DNA from: Solirubrobacteraceae bacterium
GTDB taxonomy: Bacteria; Actinomycetota; Thermoleophilia; Solirubrobacterales; Solirubrobacteraceae
Reading direction: 5' to 3'
Length of the DNA: 64,000 nt
Assembly (NCBI GenBank): GCA_030447785.1
Contig: JAUJOF010000005.1
Location: forward strand, 29,351-93,350
The translations under genes were made by a program, and so were the position numbers. This document shows positions 15,112 to 23,456 of the stretch, piece by piece; within the stretch, counting starts at the first letter, position 1; every line of letters starts with the position of its first letter. The notes below the pieces were generated by a model. That model was not told the DNA's origin. It worked only from the letters and a program-made list of their open reading frames with translations, and ran no database searches.

Positions 15112-15539
15112 GGTGTCGACCTCCGCGCGCGGTAGGCCCGTTGCCGACAGGCGTTTGAGCAGTAGCGGGCATCCTCCCGCTTGAACTTCCACGCCGAGGG
15201 CATGTGCTCGTGGATGCTGTTCTCGCAGCCGGGGCCAGCGCACTTGTTCCACGGTGTGACCGTGCGCTTCGGGGCGTTACGGCTGTCGCGGCGCGCGCGC
15301 TTAGACGTAACGCTCACGCCGCTGTCCTCCCACGTCGGGCTGGCCATGCGCCGCCAGGCCAGGAGCGCGGCGTATCCGTCGCCGTCGCGCCGTGCGCAGC
15401 TGTCGCAGACGGCCCCTTTGAAGTCGCCGGGCTCGCTCGCGTGCCAGTGGCCGGCGGGCAGCTCGAGGACATCGAGGCAGCGCGTGCACTCTGCGGCGGT
15501 GGCCTGGTGGGCGAGGCGGTGAGCGACGCGGGCGCTCAT
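15108..15539 (-). CDS. Cys-rich zinc-finger protein
   Basis: 143 residues. Two metal-binding clusters are visible: CTRC with CDSC in the first 50 residues, and CAGPGC with CSNAC near the C-terminus (RYCSNACRQRAYRARR), the latter like small zinc fingers in phage and plasmid proteins. Between them is a basic linker. ATG 15539 overlaps the stop of the previous gene by 4 bp, and the TGA overlaps the HTH gene start. Probably nucleic-acid binding. No specific role can be assigned. Confidence 0.7.
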   Translation of the reverse strand: MSARVAHRLAHQATAAECTRCLDVLELPAGHWHASEPGDFKGAVCDSCARRDGDGYAALLAWRRMASPTWEDSGVSVTSKRARRDSRNAPKRTVTPWNKCAGPGCENSIHEHMPSAWKFKREDARYCSNACRQRAYRARRSTP

Positions 15540-15799
15540 GCTTCCTCCCCGGGACCGAAGATGACATCAGCTTCTGCCTCGCGGAAGAGGCGATCCGCGC
15601 GCTCACCAGCCGTGATGCACCCGGGGCAGACGTCCGAGACCGATTCGTCGTCGGTGAACTGCTCCCATCCGGGCAGGTGCTCCCACTGGGCAGGCGGTCG
15701 ACGAAAGGCAGCCGGAGAGAAGTCCTCGACGATGACGATCTCCTCGGGAACTTCGACGTGCGTGTTGCAGCGGTCGCAAGTCCAGACCATGCGCCTCAT
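15536..15799 (-). CDS. Small acidic zinc-ribbon protein
   Basis: 87 residues, with CDRC at residues 8-11 and CPGC about 50 residues later, otherwise acidic (VPEEIVIVEDFSP, then REAEADVIFGPGEE). The two Cys pairs could close one zinc site. It is coupled to both neighbours by 4-bp overlaps and follows the ATPase gene. It could be a partner of the replication ATPase or a transcription-related ribbon. Nothing more is evident. Confidence 0.68.
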   Translation of the reverse strand: MRRMVWTCDRCNTHVEVPEEIVIVEDFSPAAFRRPPAQWEHLPGWEQFTDDESVSDVCPGCITAGERADRLFREAEADVIFGPGEEA

Positions 15800-17223
15800 G
15801 CCATCTCTCCGGTCCGCCCGCAGACCGCGCAGCGGAGCTCGTCATCCTCGGGGTCGGGGATCGGGACCGGTCGCTCGCACCGGCACCGCTCCACCACAGT
15901 CGCGCCATTCACGTCGGTTTGGCGCGACTGTGCGAACGACGCGGCGAAATCCCCCATGTTTGCTGGGGTTTCGCCAGTCGCGCCAGTCGCGCCGTAGCCA
16001 GTGGCGCCATTGAGGGTGGCGCGACTGTCAAGGCTCCACCACGTGACGCGCGGGAAGCCCTCGGATTCCATGCTCACCTCGGCGTCGTGAGCGGCACGTT
16101 GGAGCGTGCGCTCGGGGATGCCCTGGCGCTTGGCGGCCTCCTTTATCTCCTTCGCGCGGTGGCGCTCACCGTCGCCGAGCAGGTCGGCCAGCAGCTCCTC
16201 AGCGCGCTCGAGCTTGGTTGCCGGCGGGTCGTCTTGGTCGGTGCCCAGCAGCGCCGTTCCGGCCACGCCGCACTCCCCGAGCGCCACGAGGCGGTTCGTG
16301 TCGACGGTCGCGCCGCCAGCGGTGACGCTGGTTGTCTCGTGCGCGTAGGCGAGCGTCGGTGCGAGCCGTGCCCAGTTGGACTTCACGTGCCCGAGGGCGC
16401 GCCGGTCGCCGCCCTCACCCTCGGGGTCGTCGGGGTCGCGGGTGAAGACCAGCAGGGAGCGCGCGCCGCCGACCAGGCCAATGGACCCACCCACTCTGTA
16501 GATCGCATCGGTGCCCTGCGCCTTGTTCAAGTGGGCGACGACGACAACGGCGATCCCCAGGCGCTGCGCCATCCCGGCCAGCGGCGCGAGAGCCCGCCGG
16601 ACGCTGTGGTCGCTCTTGGTCGAGACCTGCTCGCCCAGGTGGGCGCTCAGCGGGTCGACGATGACCAGCCGAGCACCGGCCTCGCGGGCGTGGGCCTCGA
16701 GGCGCGCTACGTCATCGGGGAGGGTGAACGGGCGCTCCTGGCCCTCCGCGTCGCGGATGGTGAAGAACTCGACGCGGGCGAGGTCGGCCTCGGCGGCTGC
16801 CAGTCGCGGGACGATGACGTGGCCCGGCGAGTCTTCGGCGTTGGCGACGAGGACGGTGCCGGCAGGCCCGTAGCGGCCCGCGGTGACGCCGGCCGCCAGC
16901 TGGCACGTCCACGTCGACTTGCCGAGCCCAGGATCACCGGCGAGCAGAGTCAGCGCGCCGAGCGGCACCCGGTCCGCGAGCAGGAACTCGACCGGCTCCA
17001 CGCGCACGTCGCAGGCGCGGATGATCCGCAGGCCGGGCGTCCGTCCGTTGCCTGCGCTGGTGCCTTCCGGGGTCGGCTCCGGGAGGATCGCCGCGCTCGG
17101 CCGGTAGGGCCGGGCGGTGCAGCTCTCACATAGGACGCGCTCGTGGTGTTCTCGGCTCGACGCGACCTGGACGTCTTCGCGGTGGCATCCGGTACAACGG
17201 CCGCTCCAGGTGGGAGCGCTCAT
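15796..17223 (-). CDS. RepA-like RecA-fold ATPase flanked by zinc ribbons
   Basis: 475 residues. The central domain is a RecA/DnaB-fold ATPase of the RepA/AAA_25 type: Walker A GDPGLGKST near residue 93, Walker B LVIVDPLSAH near 188, and a sensor-like VVVVAHLNKA. RepA-type hexameric helicases replicate small plasmids and phage-like elements. An N-terminal zinc ribbon (CTGC, CESC) and a C-terminal one (CRC, CAVC) flank it. A winged-helix-like stretch (EIKEAAKRQGIPERTLQRAA) precedes the tail. No primase gene is visible next to it. It starts at ATG 17223 and overlaps the upstream gene. Confidence 0.8.
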   Translation of the reverse strand: MSAPTWSGRCTGCHREDVQVASSREHHERVLCESCTARPYRPSAAILPEPTPEGTSAGNGRTPGLRIIRACDVRVEPVEFLLADRVPLGALTLLAGDPGLGKSTWTCQLAAGVTAGRYGPAGTVLVANAEDSPGHVIVPRLAAAEADLARVEFFTIRDAEGQERPFTLPDDVARLEAHAREAGARLVIVDPLSAHLGEQVSTKSDHSVRRALAPLAGMAQRLGIAVVVVAHLNKAQGTDAIYRVGGSIGLVGGARSLLVFTRDPDDPEGEGGDRRALGHVKSNWARLAPTLAYAHETTSVTAGGATVDTNRLVALGECGVAGTALLGTDQDDPPATKLERAEELLADLLGDGERHRAKEIKEAAKRQGIPERTLQRAAHDAEVSMESEGFPRVTWWSLDSRATLNGATGYGATGATGETPANMGDFAASFAQSRQTDVNGATVVERCRCERPVPIPDPEDDELRCAVCGRTGEMA

Positions 17224-18011
17224 CGCCCCGCCTCCTCGCGCTCGACGGCGAGCAGGACGCGCAACAGGGCGGGCGTGACCTTGGCGTAGCGCTCATGCCG
17301 CCAGAGCTTGAGCTCCGGCGGCGGTGATGGGCCGTCGTCATCGCTAGGGCTGCCTCGGCTCGCCGTCGCGGTGCGCCGGGCGGGCGCGGCACGTCGGCCA
17401 CGCGAGCGAGTTCCGGTGCGCCGCCGGCTGGCGCAGGGACGCGGCCTGGGAGGCGTCGAGTGCTGCGCCTTCGGCGCTTTGGGGTGGAGGATGGCGTTAG
17501 CCTCGGCGACTACCTCGGGGGTAGCACCCAACTTGCGTAGCCGCTCCCAGAAGGTCGGATCGCGGCGATGGAGTGCAAGGCCGTGAGCTTCCATCTCGTC
17601 GCCGAGGACTTGGCTCCAAGGGCAGTTGTTGTCGTGGTCGCCGTCCTCGTCGTACCAGGCCTCGCAGCCGTGCAGCTCGCAGGAGTGCTCGCGATCTCCG
17701 AAGTAGCACGCCATGTCCCAGTCGCGCATGCCCCGGAGATCGTCGGCCGATAGCCGGCGTAGGCAGACGTTCCGCAGTGCCTCCTCGCGCACCGCACGGT
17801 ACTTCTCGAAGGCGCTAAGGGAACAGGCCGCATCTCCGTCCCCGTAGACCTCGACCATGCCGGCGGCGGTCACCTCGAAGGGGTCGTGGAAGGGCGCGGC
17901 GTGGTGCCAGTTGGCACCATCGACGTTCGAAGTGAAGAAGGTCGTGGCCGCGTCGTCGTCGATCTCGACGACTTCGTCGGGCCCTTCCCAACCGTCGTAC
18001 TCGTCCTGCAC
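17220..18011 (-). CDS. Hypothetical protein at the head of the element operon
   Basis: 263 residues from GTG 18011 (GAGGGA nine bases upstream; the frame is open to 18101 but without a good start). An acidic N-terminus is followed by a His/Cys/Asp-rich middle (WDMACYFGDREHSCELHGCEAWYDEDGD) that could bind metal, and a helical C-terminal part interrupted by an Arg/Pro/Ser-rich linker. No family recognised. As the first gene of the minus-strand string it is followed by the RepA-like ATPase with an ATGA overlap, so it may take part in replication or control. Confidence 0.6.
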   Translation of the reverse strand: MQDEYDGWEGPDEVVEIDDDAATTFFTSNVDGANWHHAAPFHDPFEVTAAGMVEVYGDGDAACSLSAFEKYRAVREEALRNVCLRRLSADDLRGMRDWDMACYFGDREHSCELHGCEAWYDEDGDHDNNCPWSQVLGDEMEAHGLALHRRDPTFWERLRKLGATPEVVAEANAILHPKAPKAQHSTPPRPRPCASRRRTGTRSRGRRAAPARRTATASRGSPSDDDGPSPPPELKLWRHERYAKVTPALLRVLLAVEREEAGR

Positions 18012-18107
18012 GGGTCTGCGTCCCTCTCGGTAGCCCGGCTCAGCCAAGCGCCGGATCGCTGGGCAAAGCTTAGAGGCCTCACCCGACGACACGCCGTGCA
18101 CAACGAA

Positions 18108-18137
18108 CGAACGCCGGCCTCGGGGGGCCGGCGTTCG
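18108..18137. terminator. Perfect 12-bp hairpin at the element's right side
   Basis: Arms cgaacgccggcc (18108-18119) and ggccggcgttcg (18126-18137) with a 6-base loop. No T-run follows on either strand. It separates the tRNA at 18311-18384 from the first gene of the element, so it may stop tRNA read-through or mark the element boundary. The 170 bp between it and the tRNA show no gene and no copy of the tRNA-Sec core. Confidence 0.6.
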
Positions 18138-18310
18138 CTAGGACGGTGGCTGAGGCCGTCGGGTGGCCGGACGCAGACCGGCGCCCCGAACTGTAGGCGG
18201 TCCGGCCGATGGATCGCTCCGCAAGGGAACGACGGAGAGCGTGGGTCCACGGCCGGTCCATGTTCTCGCTGCCTGCCGCCAGATACCTGCTGATTTGCGG
18301 GTCTTTCGCT

Positions 18311-18384
18311 TGGGCCGGGTGGGACTCGAACCCACGTCGTACGGATTATGAGTCCGCTGCTCTGACCAACTGAGCTACCGGCCC
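18311..18384 (-). tRNA. tRNA with CAT anticodon (elongator Met, or Ile2)
   Basis: 74 nt with a complete cloverleaf: 7-bp acceptor GGGCCGG/CCGGCCC with A discriminator, D-loop with GTTGG, anticodon stem CGGA/TCCG around the loop CTCATAA (anticodon CAT), and T-arm GTGGG-TTCGAGT-CCCAC. CCA is not encoded. CAT with a CTCATAA loop fits elongator tRNA-Met, but tRNA-Ile with a lysidine-modified CAT looks very similar, and I cannot separate them by eye. Its 3' end faces the mobile element. Confidence 0.93.
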
Positions 18385-18405
18385 GGGACCGAAGCTACCC
18401 GCCCG

Positions 18406-19815
18406 TCAGCACCAGCCTCGTTGCGGTAGGCGTACGTCGCGGAACTTCGCGACGCGGTCCAGGAGCGCCACGGCCCACGGCGCGGCGAGATGAGAGCCGG
18501 TGGTGCGGACCGTCCCGCCGGTGGCGCCCGTCGTGACGTAGGTGGCCCTGGTGCCGGGGTGCAGGCGCAGGTAGCGCTCGAGCTCGAAGCGCACCATCCG
18601 CGCGCCGTCGCGGGTGCGCCGCTCGAGTGCCGGGTCGTTGGAGTCGGTGACGCGCACGAGGCGGTCCTGGGGCTCGAAGATCCGGACGGCCTCGGGGATG
18701 AAGGCGTGGTTCCAGTAGCCCGCCTCGGTGTGCAGGTTGCTGAACATCGTGAACGAGCTCTCGGTCTTGAGCCCCAGGTAGGGGCTGAGGCTGTTGGCCA
18801 CCAGCAGCCCGATCCCCACGGCGAACACCGCGTGCCCGAGTCGCAGCGACCCGGGCGGGTGGTTCCACGGGCGCCCCCGGGCCAGGCCCAGGGCGAGCAC
18901 GACCGCCGCGCCGAGCATGAGCGCGACGAGGAGGATCCGCGTGCCGTTGGAGATCAGGACGCGACCGGCGGCGGGCTCGAGGGAGAAGACGACCGCGGCT
19001 ACCAGCCAGCAGCCCACCGCCACGGGGAACGCGGCGCGCGAGCCGGCCGCTCGCTGCGCGCGACGCGCCCAGCGACCAAGGGCGGGGCGCACGGCGGCGA
19101 CGGCGCGCAGGCGACCCGCGGTGTCGGCGGGCAGGAAGACCACGTAGAGCGCCAGGGCCAGGGCCGAGAACGGGACGTTGCCCGCGAGGGCGAGGACGGC
19201 GTGGAAGGCGCCGCCCACCGCCAGGCCCAGCACCCGTGTGCGGGGGACGGCCAGCAGGACCACGAGCGCGAGCTCGACGAGCACGGTGCCCCAGATGGCG
19301 GGAGCCACCCGCCATGACCCGGCGAGCAGCGAGGGATCGAACCACGCGATCCGGGTCGACAGCGAGACCGCGCAGCTGATGTCGGGGTCGAAGAAGCCGC
19401 TGTTCATCTTCGCGAGGGCCGCGGCCGCGTAGACCACCAGGAGCTGCACGCGCAGGAACGGCGCGATGCGCTCGAACAGCGCCCCGGGATCGGGCAGCCG
19501 GCGGGTCGGCAGGCTCGTCCAGGCCACGTAGGCCAGCACGCAGGCCCCGCTGACCAGCACGAGCAGGGTGTGGCTGCCCACCTCGGGCATGTCGAGCGCC
19601 ACCGACAGCACCTTGGCCGCGAGCATGGCCAGGAAGCGCGCGACCGACGTGGGACGCAGGATGCTCCACAGCGCCGCCAGGACCACCAGGAAGTGGACGG
19701 ACAGGACCTCGAAGCCCTCCCACCACAGCTGATGGAAGATCAGCGAGACGGCGAAGGCCAGTGCGAACAGGCCGAACAGCCACGTTGCGCCGGCCCGGCC
19801 TTCTTTCACCCTCAT
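18406..19815 (-). CDS. HTTM-domain membrane protein
   Basis: 469 residues from ATG 19815. It has a dozen or so hydrophobic segments and belongs to the HTTM (horizontally transferred transmembrane) family, related to vitamin-K-dependent gamma-carboxylase membrane domains. Typical motifs are an early FHQLWWEGFE, FLRVQLLVVYAAAALAKM, then DP...W before GTVLVELALV. After the membrane part is a soluble C-terminal segment (SPYLGLKTESSFTMFSNL...) shared by bacterial HTTM proteins. Function in bacteria is unknown. It is divergent from the SDR gene, with 43 bp between starts. Confidence 0.78.
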   Translation of the reverse strand: MRVKEGRAGATWLFGLFALAFAVSLIFHQLWWEGFEVLSVHFLVVLAALWSILRPTSVARFLAMLAAKVLSVALDMPEVGSHTLLVLVSGACVLAYVAWTSLPTRRLPDPGALFERIAPFLRVQLLVVYAAAALAKMNSGFFDPDISCAVSLSTRIAWFDPSLLAGSWRVAPAIWGTVLVELALVVLLAVPRTRVLGLAVGGAFHAVLALAGNVPFSALALALYVVFLPADTAGRLRAVAAVRPALGRWARRAQRAAGSRAAFPVAVGCWLVAAVVFSLEPAAGRVLISNGTRILLVALMLGAAVVLALGLARGRPWNHPPGSLRLGHAVFAVGIGLLVANSLSPYLGLKTESSFTMFSNLHTEAGYWNHAFIPEAVRIFEPQDRLVRVTDSNDPALERRTRDGARMVRFELERYLRLHPGTRATYVTTGATGGTVRTTGSHLAAPWAVALLDRVAKFRDVRLPQRGWC

Positions 19816-19858
19816 CACCCCCGGTAACGAGGCAGGCGTGTGATTGGATCTTCGCCCC

Positions 19859-20593
19859 ATGGCCGGCCGCGCCGCCATCGTGACCGGGGCCTCGACGGGC
19901 ATCGGCCTGGCCATCGCCCGGATGCTGGGCGAGGAGGGCCACGCGCTGACGGTCAACTCGCGCCGGCCCGAGAAGATCCAGGCCGCCCACGACGAGCTGG
20001 CGGGCGCGGGGCTCGAGATCCACCAGGTCGCCGGCGACGTCGGCGACGAGGACGTCGTCCGCCGCGTGGTCAGCGAGCATCGCGAGCGCTTCGGGCGCCT
20101 CGACGTGCTGGTCAACAACGCGGGCGTGGGCATCGGCCAGCCGATCGGCGACCTGAGCACGAAGCGCATGGACGTCCAGCTGGGGGCCAACCTGCGCTCG
20201 ACCATCCTCTTCTACCGTGAGGCGCTCGAGCTCCTCGCGACGGCCGGCCAGGAGCATCGCAACGCGCTGGTGGTCAACACCGCGAGCGTGGCGGGCAAGC
20301 AGGGCGAGGCGTGGCTGTCGGTGTACTCGGCCACCAAGGCCGGGGTCGTGGCCTTCACCGAGTCGATGAACCGCGAGCTGAAGGACACCGGCATCAAGTC
20401 CACCGCGCTGTGCCCCGCCTTCGTGGACACGCCGATGACCGACTTCATCAAGGAGCACGTCCCCGCCGAGGGCATGATCGCCACCCAGGACATCGCCGAG
20501 GCCGTGCGCATGCTGCTGCGCCTCTCCCCCGGCTGCGTGATCCCCGAGCTGATCTTCACCGCGCCCGGCGGGGCGCTGGGCCTGTCCTCCTAG
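19859..20593 (+). CDS. Short-chain dehydrogenase/reductase
   Basis: 244 residues from ATG 19859. Classical SDR: cofactor loop TGASTGIG at residues 9-16, an Arg-rich stretch after beta-2 (NSRRPEK) suggesting NADP(H), the NNAG motif near 88, and the catalytic Ser...YSATK (Tyr near 155, Lys near 159). The last part (LIFTAPGGALGLSS) is the usual SDR C-terminal strand. Substrate cannot be predicted. FabG-like 3-ketoacyl reductases have the same layout, but no fatty-acid genes are nearby. Confidence 0.88.
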   Translation: MAGRAAIVTGASTGIGLAIARMLGEEGHALTVNSRRPEKIQAAHDELAGAGLEIHQVAGDVGDEDVVRRVVSEHRERFGRLDVLVNNAGVGIGQPIGDLSTKRMDVQLGANLRSTILFYREALELLATAGQEHRNALVVNTASVAGKQGEAWLSVYSATKAGVVAFTESMNRELKDTGIKSTALCPAFVDTPMTDFIKEHVPAEGMIATQDIAEAVRMLLRLSPGCVIPELIFTAPGGALGLSS

Positions 20594-20605
20594 GCGCGGG
20601 CCGGG

Positions 20606-21076
20606 TCAGGCGGGCGCGCGCTCGCGCCGGGCCGGCGCGGCCTGGGGGACCTCCACGGGCGCTGGCCCGTGCAGCCACGCCCGGCCCGTCCCGGCGGCCT
20701 CGCGCGCACGGCGGGCGCGTGCGGTGGCCTGGTGGTCGGCCACGGCACCGGCCAGTTCCCCGGCGGCGGCGTCGGCGCGCAGCATCGCGCCCTCGAGTTG
20801 GGCCTCCAGCACGCCCAGCTGGCGGGCGCTGACCCTCACCGGCCCCTTCGTGGCCCCCACGAACCGGTCCCACGCGCGGGCGAAGGCCAGCAGGTCGGTG
20901 CGCCCGCCGCGGCGGTGGGCGGCGAGCATCGGGCACGTGCCGCCGTGCCCATCGGTGTAGGCCCCGGCGATGATGCAGCCGCTGCGCACCCCCGCGAGCA
21001 TGGCCTCCTGGGTGGCGCGCGGCAGGCACTCCACCGCGAGGCGCAGGTCGTCGATCGCCGCGTGTCGTCGTGCCAT
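20606..21076 (-). CDS. Conserved hypothetical protein
   Basis: 156 residues, convergent with the SDR gene. I know similar proteins from actinobacterial genomes only as hypotheticals. They share the opening RRHAAIDDLRLAVECLP, a Cys-containing motif (GAYTDGHGGTCPMLAAHRRGGR) and an FARAWDRF segment. The second half is a helical, charged region ending in a basic Pro/Ala-rich tail. The GAYTD...CPMLA motif looks like a binding site, but no function is known to me. Confidence 0.75.
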   Translation of the reverse strand: MARRHAAIDDLRLAVECLPRATQEAMLAGVRSGCIIAGAYTDGHGGTCPMLAAHRRGGRTDLLAFARAWDRFVGATKGPVRVSARQLGVLEAQLEGAMLRADAAAGELAGAVADHQATARARRAREAAGTGRAWLHGPAPVEVPQAAPARRERAPA

Positions 21077-21165
21077 AGGGTGGTCTGCGAGCTCCTCGTC
21101 GCCGGTCGGGGGCCGGACCCTAGAGAGGGCAGCGACGATCTCCTGCGGCTGAAAGGGAAGTTGCG

Positions 21166-22200
21166 ATGAGGCTGGGCGTGCACATCGGCTACTGGGGCCT
21201 GGGCCTCAGCTCCCAGGACCAGCTCGAGATCGTCCAGGAGGCCGAGCGGCTCGGCTACGACTCGGTGTGGACCGCCGAGGCCTACGGCTCCGACGCCGCG
21301 ACCATCCTGGGCTGGCTGGCCGGACAGACCTCGACCATCAGGCTGGGCTCGGCCATCTTCCAGATGCCCGGGCGCTCGGCGGCCATGACCGCGATGACCG
21401 CGGCGACCATCGACCAGCTCTCCGACGGGCGCATGCTGCTGGGCATCGGCTCGAGCGGCCCGCAGGTCAGCGAGGGCTGGCACGGCGTGCGCTTCGCCCG
21501 CCAGCTGCAGCGCACGCGCGAGTACGTCGAGGTGGTGCGCATGGCCCTGCGCCGCGAGCGCGTGGACTTCCACGGCCAGACGCTCGAGCTGCCCCTGCCC
21601 GACGGCCCGGGCAAGGCGCTGAAGCTGACCATCGCACCGGTGCAGGAGGAGATCCCGATCTACCTGGCCGCGATCGGCCCCAGGAACACCGCGCTGGCCG
21701 GCGAGATCGCCGACGGGTGGATCCCCACCCTCTTCTCCCCCGAGCACGTCAGCGAGTTCCGCCCGCTGCTGGAGGAGGGCGCGGCGCGCTCGGGCCGCTC
21801 GCTTGAGGGCTTCGCCATGGCGCCGACGGTCAACGTGTACGTCAGCGACGACGTGGCCGCCGCGCGCGACCTCATGCGCCCCTTTCTCGCGCTGTACATC
21901 GGGGGGATGGGCTCGCGCGAGCAGAACTTCTACAACGCGCTGGTGGCCCGCTACGGCTTCGAGGACGCCGCGCGGGAGGTCCAGGACCTCTACCTGGACG
22001 GCCGCAAGGAGGAGGCCGCCGGCGCGCTGCCCGACGAGCTGATCGACATGGTCACGCTGGCCGGCCCCCGCGACCACGTGCGCGAGCGCCTGCAGGTCTT
22101 CCGCGAGGCGGGCGTGCACACCCTGGGCGTGACGCCGGTGGCCTTCGCCAAGGACGAGCGCGTGGAGCAGCTGCGCCTGGTGGCGGAGTTGGCGGCCTGA
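21166..22200 (+). CDS. LLM-class F420-dependent oxidoreductase
   Basis: 344 residues, a luciferase-like TIM barrel. Opens with MRLGVHIGYWGLG and the LLM-type strands LGYDSVWTAEAYGSDA, IRLGSAIFQMPGRSA and LLGIGSSGPQVSEGWHG, which match the coenzyme-F420-dependent group (similar to N5,N10-methylene-H4MPT reductases) common in actinobacteria. Substrate unknown. It starts at ATG 21166 with AAGGGAAG upstream. The glycosyltransferase follows after 23 bp on the same strand, so the two are probably one transcript. Confidence 0.88.
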   Translation: MRLGVHIGYWGLGLSSQDQLEIVQEAERLGYDSVWTAEAYGSDAATILGWLAGQTSTIRLGSAIFQMPGRSAAMTAMTAATIDQLSDGRMLLGIGSSGPQVSEGWHGVRFARQLQRTREYVEVVRMALRRERVDFHGQTLELPLPDGPGKALKLTIAPVQEEIPIYLAAIGPRNTALAGEIADGWIPTLFSPEHVSEFRPLLEEGAARSGRSLEGFAMAPTVNVYVSDDVAAARDLMRPFLALYIGGMGSREQNFYNALVARYGFEDAAREVQDLYLDGRKEEAAGALPDELIDMVTLAGPRDHVRERLQVFREAGVHTLGVTPVAFAKDERVEQLRLVAELAA

Positions 22201-22223
22201 GCGCAGCGGGCGAGCGCCCCGCC

Positions 22224-23450
22224 GTGGCTCCGACACCGGGTCGGCCGTTGCGCCTGCTCCTGGGGGCCTTCGGCGACCCCGGCCACGCCTTTCCGATGCT
22301 GGCCCTGGCCCGGGCGCTGGGCGCACGCGGCCACATGGTGACCCTCGAGACCTGGGAGCGCTGGCGCGAGCACGTCGAGGCCGAGGGCGCAGCGTTCGCG
22401 CCGGCGCCCGAGTACCACGTCTTTCCCACCCGCGAGCGCCCGCTCAAGCCCTACCAGGCGGTGGTGCGCGCCGCAACGCAGACCGCGGCGCTGGTGGAGG
22501 AGCTGCGCCCCGACGCGGTGGTGGCCGACATCCTCACCCTCGCCCCCGCGCTGGCCGCCGAGCGCGCGGGCGTGGCGGTGGCCACGCTGATCCCTCACGT
22601 CGACCCGCGCCTGCCGCCGGGCGCACCGCCCTACTCGCTGGGCGCGCGCTGGCCGCGCGGTCGGGTGGGGCGCGCGCTGTGGCGCGCCGGAGACCGGGTG
22701 GTGCGCCGGGGCCTGGAGCAGGGTCGCCTCGAGCTCAACGAGACCCGCCGGCGGCTGGGCCTGAGGCCGCTGGACCACGTGCACGGCGGCATCTCGCGCG
22801 AGCTCGCGCTGGTCGGCACCTTCCCCCAGCTCGAGTATCCCTACGCCCGTCCGCCGGCCACCCACATCGTGGGCCCGCTGCTGTGGGAGCCCCCCTACCA
22901 GGACGTCGCTCTGCCCGAGGGGGACGGCCCCCTGGTGCTCGTAGCGCCCTCCACCGCCCAGGACGGCGGCCATCGCCTGCTGCGCGCCGCCCTGGAGGGC
23001 CTGGCCGACCTGCCGGTGCGGGTGCTGGCCACCATCAACCGCCGCGTCCCCGACCCCCCGCTGGGCCCGCTGCCCCCCAACGCCCGCGTGGTCGAGTGGC
23101 TGTCCTACGCGCGCACCATGCCCCGTTGCGATCTCGTCGTCTGTCATGGCGGCCACGGCACGGTGGTGCGCGCCCTGGCCTGCGGCTGCGCCCCTGTGAT
23201 CGCCCCTGCCGGCGGGGACATGAACGAGAACGCCGCCCGCGTGGACTGGGCCGGCGCGGGGATCCGCCTGCCCGGTCGGTTCACCACCCCCCGCGGCGTG
23301 CGCCTGGCGGTGCAGCGCGCGCTGGCCACGCCCTCGGTCTCCGCGCGAGCACGCGAGCTGGCGGCCTGGTCGGCGCGCCACGACGCAGCGGCGCGCGCGG
23401 CGGGGCTGGTGGAGGGCTTTGCCCGGGAGCGTTCCGTCCGGACCCGATGA
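22224..23450 (+). CDS. GT1-family glycosyltransferase (UGT/MGT-like)
   Basis: 408 residues. A GT-B enzyme of the kind that glycosylates small lipophilic acceptors such as macrolides, sterols or carotenoids. The N-terminal domain opens with LLLGAFGDPGHAFPMLALARAL, and the donor-binding motif CHGGHGTVVRALACGCAPVIAP lies at about residues 305-330, followed by DMNENAARVDWAGAGIRL. It starts at GTG 22224. No aglycone pathway is adjacent, so the acceptor is unknown. The oxidoreductase upstream may act on the same compound. Confidence 0.85.
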   Translation: MAPTPGRPLRLLLGAFGDPGHAFPMLALARALGARGHMVTLETWERWREHVEAEGAAFAPAPEYHVFPTRERPLKPYQAVVRAATQTAALVEELRPDAVVADILTLAPALAAERAGVAVATLIPHVDPRLPPGAPPYSLGARWPRGRVGRALWRAGDRVVRRGLEQGRLELNETRRRLGLRPLDHVHGGISRELALVGTFPQLEYPYARPPATHIVGPLLWEPPYQDVALPEGDGPLVLVAPSTAQDGGHRLLRAALEGLADLPVRVLATINRRVPDPPLGPLPPNARVVEWLSYARTMPRCDLVVCHGGHGTVVRALACGCAPVIAPAGGDMNENAARVDWAGAGIRLPGRFTTPRGVRLAVQRALATPSVSARARELAAWSARHDAAARAAGLVEGFARERSVRTR

Positions 23451-23456
23451 GAACAT

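Noticed and set aside
3544-18011. Search for CRISPR arrays or a restriction/defence island within the mobile element
   Set aside because: No regularly spaced repeats and no recognisable defence domains; the JAMM and zinc-ribbon proteins alone are not sufficient.
18138-18310. Search for attR or a restored tRNA-Sec at the element's right side
   Set aside because: No T-arm, TCA anticodon loop or matching acceptor was found there, so no attR is claimed.
20556-22326. Long minus-strand frames under the LLM oxidoreductase and glycosyltransferase
   Set aside because: Both plus-strand genes have full conserved motifs. The minus frames are typical GC-rich shadows.
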